Shown here: piece by piece, positions 26,841 through 33,635 of the stretch
Layout of the letters: the number at the start of each line of letters is the position of its first letter
How positions within the stretch are numbered: position 1 is the first letter of the stretch
Virus record (IMG/VR): IMGVR_UViG_3300044630_001396
Coordinates: 1 to 38,773 of that record
Reading direction: 5' to 3' (one strand)
Length of the DNA: 38,773 bases
Source: a virus
Notes under the pieces: model-generated
Databases searched by the model: none
What the model was told of the DNA's origin: nothing
The model's input: the letters and a program-made list of their open reading frames with translations, nothing else
Translations under genes and position numbers: made by a program

Positions 26841-28370
26841 TTATGATTGCTTACTGGTTCGACGAATAAAGTTGATAAAATCGGAATAAGTCATGTTCTC
26901 TTGTACACCACTATCTATGATTTTTTGATACTCGTTAATAACACCGCTGACATCTGCTAATCCTATAATAGGAACGGTATTTCCAGAAAATACTTTGGCC
27001 GAAGTCTCTGGTGTGATATGTCCTAGTCCGGCTAACACAAAGCTCCAGAGTCCCATGTCGGGGGCCGCAAATGATATATCAAGATCTCGATTTGCAGGCA
27101 TTTGTGTTTTACACATGGTTAGTAAATTATCAACGAATTCAGTTTTGGTTTTTCCTGAACTAACATACTTCCAAAACTCACTGTCAGTTCTGCCTCCCAT
27201 GTAATGAGCGATTAGAAATTCTTTAGTAGCATCATACAATTTAGCAGTACGTCGATTATAGCTGTTTCTGCTGCCCGGATTCAGCGTGTCTTCTAACTTA
27301 GGTTTTAAAAATTCAAAAACAAATGTCATCAGTTGAGCGATAGTAGTGTGTATGCTGGTAGCTTCTAACGGCTCTGCAAATGCAGCAGCGAGCCCGATTG
27401 CCAGACAATTTTTCTCCCAGACATTTTCTAGTCGTCCGGTGTCAAATTTTAGTACACGTATTGGATCAATGGGTCTGCCTAACGTGGTTTCTATTTCTGC
27501 TTGAGCTTGATCTGCAGTGATAAAATTATCATCAAACACATAACCGCAGCCCTTGCGGTGCTGACTCGGTATCTGCCACATCCATCCAGATGATTGAGCC
27601 CATGCAGTAGTGTACAACTCTGGAATTTCATTATCTTCAAACGGCAATAAAAACGGCATTGCAGAGTTGACTGGTAAATTTTCTTTATAGCTGATCCACT
27701 TAGCATTTAATTTTTTCATCAATACTTGTTTAAATCCGCTGGCATCAATAAAAAAGTCTCCATCGATCAGTTTTCCAGACTTTAGCAATACAGATGTTAT
27801 ATTTCCATTCGCAGAATCTAAATTTACATCTAACACTTCATCGTCAACTACAGAAACTCCTGGAGTTTTCAAAGTGACTTTTTTAAAGTATTTGCCAACC
27901 GCATGTGCATCGAAGTGCAATGCGGTTCCTATGCTGTCAAAGGAAAATGTTTTTTTATTAAAATTAGAAATTTTACGTTCTATTTTTTGACCTATGATTG
28001 AACTTCGGTGAACATTTGCTGGATCTGTGCTATGGTAGTAGGCGAAAATATAATCAACTATGTTATCTGATGCAGGGTTGCCACCGATCGGGCCCATATA
28101 ACTTTCACCTACTGTTTTCCAATCTTTGTGATGAATTCCGTATTTTAATGTGGCTCCAGTTTCTTGGAAAAATTCCAGCAGATTGCAACCAAAGTCCCAT
28201 GATTCATTTTTTAAAATAGATGTGAGCAGTCCAGTTGATCCTTCACCAGCACCCACAATACCAATAGCTGACGACTCAACTACAGTAAGAGTGTGTCCTA
28301 GGTTAGCTTTGCTGATCATTAAAGCAGCTATCCATCCTGCGGTACCGCCGCCTACTATAACAATATTCAT
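26841..28370 (-). CDS. Flavin-dependent tryptophan-halogenase-type protein (C), divergent
   Basis: A 509-residue halogenase, clearly different from the A/B pair. It keeps GGGTAGWI (7-14), GAGEGS (41-46), the active-site lysine K76 in ATLKYGIHHKDW, WMWQIP (263-268) and EPLEAT (333-338). The last has Ala where A and B have Ser after the catalytic-type Glu (E336). It has GFKQVLMKKLNAKW in place of GFRSLLLEQ and a shorter C-terminus. The family chlorinates, brominates or iodinates electron-rich aromatics with FADH2. It overlaps the upstream oxygenase by 1 bp. A different substrate or regiochemistry from A and B is likely; whether it acts on free or protein-bound residues is unknown. Confidence 0.87.
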   Translation of the reverse strand: MNIVIVGGGTAGWIAALMISKANLGHTLTVVESSAIGIVGAGEGSTGLLTSILKNESWDFGCNLLEFFQETGATLKYGIHHKDWKTVGESYMGPIGGNPASDNIVDYIFAYYHSTDPANVHRSSIIGQKIERKISNFNKKTFSFDSIGTALHFDAHAVGKYFKKVTLKTPGVSVVDDEVLDVNLDSANGNITSVLLKSGKLIDGDFFIDASGFKQVLMKKLNAKWISYKENLPVNSAMPFLLPFEDNEIPELYTTAWAQSSGWMWQIPSQHRKGCGYVFDDNFITADQAQAEIETTLGRPIDPIRVLKFDTGRLENVWEKNCLAIGLAAAFAEPLEATSIHTTIAQLMTFVFEFLKPKLEDTLNPGSRNSYNRRTAKLYDATKEFLIAHYMGGRTDSEFWKYVSSGKTKTEFVDNLLTMCKTQMPANRDLDISFAAPDMGLWSFVLAGLGHITPETSAKVFSGNTVPIIGLADVSGVINEYQKIIDSGVQENMTYSDFINFIRRTSKQS

Positions 28371-29002
28371 TAATATCCTTCTTTATTATCATATGTTAAC
28401 ATTACGTTCATAGCAACAACAACTCGTAAGTTACCAGTTGTGTGTGCAGGCGTATGGTGATCAAGCCACGATGGAAAAAGTAACAAATCGCCTTCCTCTA
28501 CCAGCATCTGTTTTTTGTCCGGCCAATACATTTCAGGCAATTCATTTTTATTTTTTGTTGGAATAACACTTTTTATCATTCTGGCATTGGGATTCAAAAA
28601 TACAGTTCCAGAATTTTCGTTGTCTAGTGTTACGTAGTGTACAGCAGACCACTGTATGGTCCTTGGCCCCCCAGTGTGATCATGCGGAAATTGGGAAGTA
28701 GAATTAGTCATCATTCCGTACCAGCAGGTTACTTTAAAAGTCCACCCTTTAGAAAAATCAATACCGGTAAATTCTAAAAATTCTCGAATGTCATCTTCGT
28801 AAAATTTTGATACTATCATCCATGGTATTTTGTGAGCGCCCGGAACATAATCAGTGTAGGCATTAGTCACGGTGTCATTGACTCCATTCCTAACATATTG
28901 CGGATACACATTGTCCATGAGATATTTTTTAATCTTATCGTGATTGCGCACTTTCATCTTGACCAAGTTAACTGGAAATAACGGAACAGGAGTTATCGAC
29001 AT
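28370..29002 (-). CDS. 2OG-Fe(II) oxygenase-fold protein (TIGR02466-like)
   Basis: A 210-residue protein starting SITPVPLFPVNLVKMKV, the N-terminal pattern of LFP-type oxygenases. The core has TSQFPHDHTGGPRTIQWSAV, where H107 and D108/H109 are candidate ligands, then GTVFLNPNARM, DLLLFPSWLDHHTPAH (distal H182/H183) and NLRVVVAMNV (R193). It overlaps halogenase C by one base (TAATG-type junction), so the two are likely translated in a coupled way and may act on the same substrate. Metal-ligand spacing is unusual; I call the fold with good confidence and activity with less. Confidence 0.75.
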   Translation of the reverse strand: MSITPVPLFPVNLVKMKVRNHDKIKKYLMDNVYPQYVRNGVNDTVTNAYTDYVPGAHKIPWMIVSKFYEDDIREFLEFTGIDFSKGWTFKVTCWYGMMTNSTSQFPHDHTGGPRTIQWSAVHYVTLDNENSGTVFLNPNARMIKSVIPTKNKNELPEMYWPDKKQMLVEEGDLLLFPSWLDHHTPAHTTGNLRVVVAMNVMLTYDNKEGY

Positions 29003-29003
29003 G

Positions 29004-29714
29004 TTAGTCTATCCATTTAGAAAAATTATCAATGATTGGCTGCTCAAACTCATATCGATCAATAAAAAATAATAGTGTAGTACGAGGTTCTTTAACATTC
29101 ACTTTGAAGGTATTTGGTCTATGCCATAGATTAGAATCATATGCTATTAGTCTATTATACGTGTTTCCTATCCGAATGGTTTCTTCAAAATGTGTGTGAT
29201 TATTTTTTAAATCTTGTTTGTATTCTTCTGTTACTATACTGGTGGTGTTAAACAGTTTTCTAGATGGAAAATCAGGTACAGAAAAATCTTCTGCACCTTT
29301 CTTTAAGAAGATCGAAGTACCACTATCAAAATTTGTTTCGTTGGGATTTAAATATACCAATCCGGCCAAGGTGACGTCGTCGTTGTGTATCCATCCAATG
29401 TTTGCATCTGCGTCGTCATATTGTTCGTTGATATGAAAACTTATGTGTATTACAAATTGTGAAATTCCTGGGAATACTTCTCTGGCAATTTTTTTAGCAA
29501 AAAACACTGCAAAATTCTTAGTTTCCTCGTCGGTGGATTCTAATAAATTAATTGTGCGTTTTCCAGGATAACGATCCGATTTAGTATATTCTTGGTGTTG
29601 TGCAAGAGCTAACACCTTGTTTGGATTATTGAAGAAATTATTTCTACAAACAATTACTTCCTTTAGCGGGTGTTTAGTTTTATCAAAATTGTATATGGTC
29701 TGTGTATTACTCAT
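29004..29714 (-). CDS. 2OG-Fe(II) oxygenase-like protein with long N-terminal domain
   Basis: A 236-residue protein. ANIGWIHNDDVTLAGLVYLN gives H110-x-D112, a good metal pair; SGTSIFL follows, then YNRLIAYDSNLWHRPNTF with distal H198 and EPRTTLLFFIDRY with R211. This order (WIHND, then GLVYLNP, then YDSxxWH, then PRxTLxFF) is a recognisable phage and bacterial oxygenase-like pattern. The insertion at residues ~136-178 is charged and could be a lid or substrate arm. It overlaps the upstream gene by 4 bp and is 1 bp from the downstream gene. Likely hydroxylase; substrate unknown. Confidence 0.75.
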   Translation of the reverse strand: MSNTQTIYNFDKTKHPLKEVIVCRNNFFNNPNKVLALAQHQEYTKSDRYPGKRTINLLESTDEETKNFAVFFAKKIAREVFPGISQFVIHISFHINEQYDDADANIGWIHNDDVTLAGLVYLNPNETNFDSGTSIFLKKGAEDFSVPDFPSRKLFNTTSIVTEEYKQDLKNNHTHFEETIRIGNTYNRLIAYDSNLWHRPNTFKVNVKEPRTTLLFFIDRYEFEQPIIDNFSKWID

Positions 29715-30292
29715 GCCAATTTCCTACTAAGATTGAATACCATGGTAATGCGGCCTTCTGTATTATGTGTTTGAGGAACAACATGTGGTATCCACGACTC
29801 CCACATTAAAAGCAGTCCTTTTTTTGGAGTGATGGAAATTTCCTCAATATTAGTAGCTGTATCTCCTAACCTAGGCAACATGACAAAATTTCTAAACGGT
29901 CTTGGATCGCTTATAATTAACGGCGAAGATCCTTCGGGAACTTGAAGATATAGCAAACCAGATAAAATAGAATTAGGATGTGTATGTGACTCGTGATAGT
30001 TTCCTTCAAACATCTCACTTACAAATACTTGTGTTTCAAAATTAATTTGTTGCTCGTCGTACCCTAGTTGTCTAAGGTAGTTTCTAGCAGTTTTATGTAC
30101 AAGATTTTTAAATGGTTCTATGTCAGGTTGTTTTCCAAGCTGCATGGAAGTATCGAATGTATTTTTATAACCCCATCGGTGTCTTGCATAATCTGGATCG
30201 CTTAGGTATTTTTTAGCTACAGGCAACATTGCATCTGCTAATATCAGATGTAATTCAGTAAGTACTGCTGTTGGAAAATGATACTGAATCAC
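29711..30292 (-). CDS. 2OG-Fe(II) oxygenase of the TIGR02466-like type
   Basis: A 193-residue protein. The core YHESHTHPNSILSGLLYLQV is the clearest example in the window of the HxHPxxxxSGxxYL signature of this oxygenase family (H103, H105). It continues with LIISDPRPFRNF (D129), LLLMWESWIPHVVPQTH (distal H170) and GRITMVFNLS (R181). The N-terminal half is helical. It overlaps both neighbours by 4 bp. Members are found in marine phages and bacteria; substrates are not established to my knowledge. Confidence 0.82.
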   Translation of the reverse strand: MIQYHFPTAVLTELHLILADAMLPVAKKYLSDPDYARHRWGYKNTFDTSMQLGKQPDIEPFKNLVHKTARNYLRQLGYDEQQINFETQVFVSEMFEGNYHESHTHPNSILSGLLYLQVPEGSSPLIISDPRPFRNFVMLPRLGDTATNIEEISITPKKGLLLMWESWIPHVVPQTHNTEGRITMVFNLSRKLA

Positions 30293-30840
30293 ATAGGTCC
30301 TTGTGGATTACGTTGTAGATCAAATGCCTGTAAATAATTTGGACCATCAATAGTCACGTAATGCAGAAACACTTGAATACACTCAGTTCCTTGAAAAGGA
30401 TCACGCCAGTGGTAGGATTTAGCACCTTTGTAAATTACAGCATCTCCTGGATTTAATGACACACTATCTGTTTCGCCATCGGGTTTTGTGAAATGTATAG
30501 GCCACTTATCACCTGCAAGATTCACACTTACACTAATTTCACAAGCTTCGGCATCGATATGAGATTTCAATTCGGCACCTCGTTTATACCATCTGCCATA
30601 ACAATATGTGGGATATAATCTTTCACCTACTAAGTCATTCATATAAAAAATCTTTGAAATTAGCAACTGGTGTACTATTTGACTATTGTATAATGCCGGT
30701 GAGCCGGCAACTTGTGGATCTGCTTTAGCGAACGTTTTAATGCATTCTTTTTTAAAATTGTTTGCAACAATGCTGGCTGCGATAGGATGCAAAAAATCTT
30801 CTACTACAAAATAATTGTTTTGTTGTAAATCAGCATTCAT
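30289..30840 (-). CDS. 2OG-Fe(II) oxygenase with Gln at the usual Arg position
   Basis: A 183-residue protein. GRWYKRGAELKSHIDAEACE gives H94-x-D96 as the metal pair; EISVSVNLAGDKWPIHF is the next strand, DAVIYKGAKSYHWRDPFQG gives H144, and CIQVFLHYV closes the fold. Position 156 is Gln where many 2OG oxygenases have Arg or Lys; R146 in HWRDPFQG may serve instead. It follows groES by 1 bp and overlaps the next gene by 4 bp. The family appears to bind the iron and use 2OG for hydroxylation. Substrate unknown. Confidence 0.8.
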   Translation of the reverse strand: MNADLQQNNYFVVEDFLHPIAASIVANNFKKECIKTFAKADPQVAGSPALYNSQIVHQLLISKIFYMNDLVGERLYPTYCYGRWYKRGAELKSHIDAEACEISVSVNLAGDKWPIHFTKPDGETDSVSLNPGDAVIYKGAKSYHWRDPFQGTECIQVFLHYVTIDGPNYLQAFDLQRNPQGPM

Positions 30841-30841
30841 T

Positions 30842-31144
30842 TTAGTCAGGTTCTACAATACACCACACATCGGATTCTGGCAAACACCAATATATTTCGT
30901 TGCCGACGACTATTTTAGACCCTGCAGCCGGATGGCATAAGATTTCATCTCCGGCCTTAACAGTCATTGGTATTAAAACTGCTGTTTTTTCAGAATATTT
31001 TCCAGGGCCAACTGCTATAACTGTGGCTTTAGATGTTCGCTCGTCTACAGCCGCAGGAGCAAGTACAATACCGCCAGAAGATACTTGTTCTGGCTCGTGT
31101 CTCTTAACTAAAATTCTATCATGCGCTGGTTTTAAAACTGGCAT
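30842..31144 (-). CDS. groES: GroES-type co-chaperonin
   Basis: A 100-residue Cpn10. The N-terminus KPAHDRILVKRHEPE and the mobile loop ending GGIVLAPA (GGIVL at 24-28, the GroEL-docking segment) are clear; TVIAVGPGKY, VKAGDEILCHPAAG and PESDVWCIVE complete the fold. It would cap host GroEL during folding of phage proteins; T4 gp31 plays that role for the major capsid protein. It is the first gene of the leftward tailoring operon. An AAGGAG ribosome-binding site (minus strand, 31151-31156) lies 6 bp before the ATG, and a perfect T4-type late box lies further upstream. Compared with E. coli GroES it differs in the roof loop. Its location suggests a role in folding proteins of this operon, which is inference. 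Confidence 0.95.
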   Translation of the reverse strand: MPVLKPAHDRILVKRHEPEQVSSGGIVLAPAAVDERTSKATVIAVGPGKYSEKTAVLIPMTVKAGDEILCHPAAGSKIVVGNEIYWCLPESDVWCIVEPD

Positions 31145-31192
31145 TTATTTCTCCTTAAATTGATTAACATATGCTCTCTTGGTGAAGTAGGG

Positions 31193-31200
31193 TATTTATA
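31193..31200 (-). promoter_or_regulatory. T4-type late promoter box TATAAATA upstream of groES
   Basis: On the minus strand TATAAATA is an exact match to the T4 late promoter. It lies 48 bp upstream of the groES start, with an AAGGAG ribosome-binding site (31151-31156) between. It is the best late promoter in the window and would transcribe the 15-gene leftward operon. Confidence 0.7.
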
Positions 31201-31232
31201 GTTGGCAATGCATAGGGTCGGCAGTTTGTGAT

Positions 31233-31261
31233 ATTATAGTTTTTTACGCTAAATATTTCTA
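31233..31261 (-). promoter_or_regulatory. Possible sigma70-type promoter upstream of groES
   Basis: On the minus strand TATAAT (31233-31238) is a perfect -10 box, with TAGAAA (31256-31261, four of six matches to TTGACA) 17 bp upstream. It sits just upstream of the late box, so groES and the operon may be transcribed both early and late. The -35 is weak, so this is tentative. Confidence 0.4.
31249..31257 (+). promoter_or_regulatory. Putative late promoter box (CTAAATATT) before the cupredoxin fibre gene
   Basis: CTAAATATT lies 18 bp before the ATG at 31276 in the 131-bp divergent spacer shared with groES. The same motif on the minus strand precedes halogenase B. A weak GTGGAA ribosome-binding site follows. 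The rest of the spacer holds the two leftward promoter candidates. Confidence 0.4.
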
Positions 31262-31275
31262 TATGTGGAATCCCG

Positions 31276-33360
31276 ATGACTGCTCCTATTAAAAACCTAC
31301 GAGTAATACCCCGAGAAGCCGATTTTTTAGATAGAAAAATTGGCTCATCTGGTGAAATCTTTTATGACCGCGATCAAAATACACTAAGACTGTATGATGG
31401 AAATCTATTAGGGGGAATTGTTCTTGCCAAGACAGATTTAACCAATATATCCAATGCTGTGTTCCTAGCCAAAGCTACTTCAGCAGGATTCAGTGGCGGA
31501 GTGCAGTCAGGCGTGGCTGGAAAAATAGCCTATTATCCGTCAAATGGTTCTCAAGTCAATGACTTAACTGCTTTAACATGGTTAGATGACTCGACCAATA
31601 CGCTGGTGTTATCAGGTGTAATAGATATCACAGGCCAAAAAAATCGCATCAGATTCCATTGGGATACTCTAGCAGATCTTAACGCAGAAGTATCTCCTGT
31701 AGACTATCACGGCATGGTAGCACATGTGCATGACACAGGCAAACTGTATTATGCTCATAACGGTGCTTGGGTGCCTGTGGCAGCAGAAAGCAGCCTCCCT
31801 AACTCATTTAGTACCATTGCAATAGCCGGACAGCCATCAGTGACTGCAGACACAACCGCAGATACTCTTACACTTGTAGCTGGTACTGGTATTACACTGA
31901 CCACAAATGCTGGCACAGATACCATTACCATTACAGGCACAGCCAGCACAGGCAATATAACCTTTGCGGCCAACACCATAGACAGCACAGATAGCACAGC
32001 TATCACAGTGACTCCGGCAGTAAATTTTGAATCAGATGTTGTAGTAGGTAATGAAATTGTATTCGCAGACGGTTCAAGACAGAGTACTTCTGCTGTTGGT
32101 GTACCAGGACCACAAGGTGAACAAGGTCCACCTGGGGCTTCAGGAGCAGGCACGGGCGATGTACTCAGTGCCGGCGGCGGCTATGTGGACAATAGGATTG
32201 TTCGCTACGATGGAACCACAGGCACAATCATACAGGTCAGTAGTGCCAGCATATCAGATGCTGGCCTGCTCACCGCTACCAGCTTCAGTGGTAACGGCAG
32301 TTTAATCACAGCTCTAAATGCCACTGAATTAACCAGCGGTACTATACCTAATGCCCGCTTTCCAGCTACTTTGCCTGCAACATCAGGTGTCAATCTAACC
32401 GCACTAAATGCCACACAACTAACTTCAGGCACAGTACCTGACGCACGATTCCCAGAGACTCTGCCAGCAACATCGGGTGTCAATCTAACCGCACTGAATG
32501 CCACCCAACTGACTTCGGGCACTGTACCTATAGGTCGTATAGGAGCCACAGGCACACCTAGTGCCAGCACCTATTTAAGAGGCGACAACTCTTGGGCCGA
32601 GGCCACAGGGGGGAGTGCTTCAGACAGCTTTAGCACCATAGCGGTAGCAGGACAAAGTTCAGTGGTTGCTGATTCGGCTACAGACACATTGACTTTGGTA
32701 GCAGGATCAAACATAACCATAACCACAAATGCCGGTACAGATACCATAACTATTGCTGCTGCAGGTGGCGGGACTGCATCCGATAGTTTTGCTACAATTG
32801 CAGTAGCAGGACAAAGTTCAGTGGTTGCTGATTCGGCTACAGACACATTGACTTTGGTAGCAGGCACCGGTATTTCAATCACCACTGATGCCAGCACAGA
32901 CACATTAACTATAAACAGCACAGTCACAGCAGGCGCCACAGCATTCACGGGACTTAGTGATGCAGTGTCTGCTTCATTAACTATAGATAAGATCTATCTA
33001 CCTGCGATCACTATGCTGGTAGTAACCAATAACGGAGCCAGTGCATATCGATTTGATCAATACGGTGCTTCCGACGATCCTACAATTTTTGCTATCAATG
33101 GTACTACAATAGCATTTAATTTGCAAGCAACTGGACATCCATTTTTAATTCAAGATAACACAGGTACTAATTTCAACACAGGACTCGTGCATGTAACTAC
33201 GGCAGGAGTAGTGACTACAGGCTCCTCAGCACAAGGCAAAGATTCAGGAACATTGTATTGGAAGATTCCCGACACTGCATCGGGTAGTTATAGATATCAG
33301 TGCGGAAGTCATGCTGCTATGATAGGAACTATCACAGTGAAAAACTTTGGCAGTATTTAA
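31276..33360 (+). CDS. Fibre-like virion protein with collagen-like stretch and C-terminal cupredoxin-like domain
   Basis: A 694-residue modular protein. Residues ~23-50 have GSSGEIFYDRDQNTLRLYDG, common at the N-terminus of phage fibre proteins. The collagen-like GPQGEQGPPG lies at ~278-287. A 30-residue LNAT-x-LTSGT repeat occurs three times at ~346-420, and DSFSTIAVAGQ repeats at ~448-540. The C-terminal ~120 residues resemble a plastocyanin/amicyanin fold: GHPFLIQ (H621), LYWKIP, then YRYQCGSHAAMIG (C676, H679, M682), with all four type-1 copper ligands in order and the amicyanin-like C-x2-H-x2-M spacing. Probably displayed on the virion. Whether copper is bound is unknown. Confidence 0.82.
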   Translation: MTAPIKNLRVIPREADFLDRKIGSSGEIFYDRDQNTLRLYDGNLLGGIVLAKTDLTNISNAVFLAKATSAGFSGGVQSGVAGKIAYYPSNGSQVNDLTALTWLDDSTNTLVLSGVIDITGQKNRIRFHWDTLADLNAEVSPVDYHGMVAHVHDTGKLYYAHNGAWVPVAAESSLPNSFSTIAIAGQPSVTADTTADTLTLVAGTGITLTTNAGTDTITITGTASTGNITFAANTIDSTDSTAITVTPAVNFESDVVVGNEIVFADGSRQSTSAVGVPGPQGEQGPPGASGAGTGDVLSAGGGYVDNRIVRYDGTTGTIIQVSSASISDAGLLTATSFSGNGSLITALNATELTSGTIPNARFPATLPATSGVNLTALNATQLTSGTVPDARFPETLPATSGVNLTALNATQLTSGTVPIGRIGATGTPSASTYLRGDNSWAEATGGSASDSFSTIAVAGQSSVVADSATDTLTLVAGSNITITTNAGTDTITIAAAGGGTASDSFATIAVAGQSSVVADSATDTLTLVAGTGISITTDASTDTLTINSTVTAGATAFTGLSDAVSASLTIDKIYLPAITMLVVTNNGASAYRFDQYGASDDPTIFAINGTTIAFNLQATGHPFLIQDNTGTNFNTGLVHVTTAGVVTTGSSAQGKDSGTLYWKIPDTASGSYRYQCGSHAAMIGTITVKNFGSI
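32311..32530 (+). repeat. Three tandem 90-bp coding repeats
   Basis: Copies begin at 32311, 32401 and 32491 with a period of exactly 90 bp (30 residues, core LNATQLTSGT). The last copy is partial. Copies two and three are almost identical at the DNA level, suggesting recent expansion of the fibre shaft. Confidence 0.8.
32644..32864 (+). repeat. 62-bp perfect direct repeat, 159 bp apart
   Basis: Bases 32644-32705 recur unchanged at 32803-32864, including third codon positions. Each encodes VAGQSSVVADSATDTLTLVA. The 159-bp offset is 53 codons, so gain or loss of a unit keeps the frame. A more diverged third relative lies near 31815. Confidence 0.85.
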
Positions 33361-33635
33361 TTTTTCTGCGCTTGTGACCAGTCTCTAATTCTTGTTTCTA
33401 ATTTTTTTCGTATGTCAGTGATATCCTGTTTCATATCACCTCCCATAGTAGGCAGCTGACGACTGTAAATCATCTCCATGTGCATGCTGTCTAATTTTTT
33501 TATTTCCGCAATTAGTTTATTCAACAGTTGTTGAGATTCTTGTTTGACTGGGCCGTCAGGCATGGTGCCTATAGCAGCACGATATTTTGCGCAGTCCTCT
33601 TGAAATCTACTGGACCTTTGTAATAGATTTGACAT
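33357..33635 (-). CDS. Small helical protein (hypothetical)
   Basis: A 92-residue, mostly helical, charged protein with heptad-like Leu/Ile/Met spacing in the middle (ESQQLLNKLIAEIKKLDSMH) and near the end (ITDIRKKLETRIRDW), suggesting a coiled coil. No catalytic motif. It overlaps the upstream Nudix-like gene by 29 bp. It ends convergently with the fibre gene, where a single TTAA gives the stop codons on both strands. Its place beside gp14/gp15-like genes suggests a structural or assembly role, not otherwise supported. Confidence 0.6.
   Translation of the reverse strand: MSNLLQRSSRFQEDCAKYRAAIGTMPDGPVKQESQQLLNKLIAEIKKLDSMHMEMIYSRQLPTMGGDMKQDITDIRKKLETRIRDWSQAQKN

Noticed and set aside
20557-30840. 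Oxygenases as DNA-base (TET/JBP-like) hydroxylases
   Set aside because: The visible motifs fit PKHD and LFP-type peptide or small-molecule oxygenases, and no base-modification partner genes are nearby.
32311-32864. Possible CRISPR or regulatory repeat array
   Set aside because: The repeats keep a 3-base period and lie inside a single open frame; there are no unique spacers.
31755-32948. Minus-strand frames under the cupredoxin-fibre gene
   Set aside because: They are Val/Pro/Ala-rich shadows of a repetitive Thr/Ala-rich frame, with repeats copied from the sense strand.
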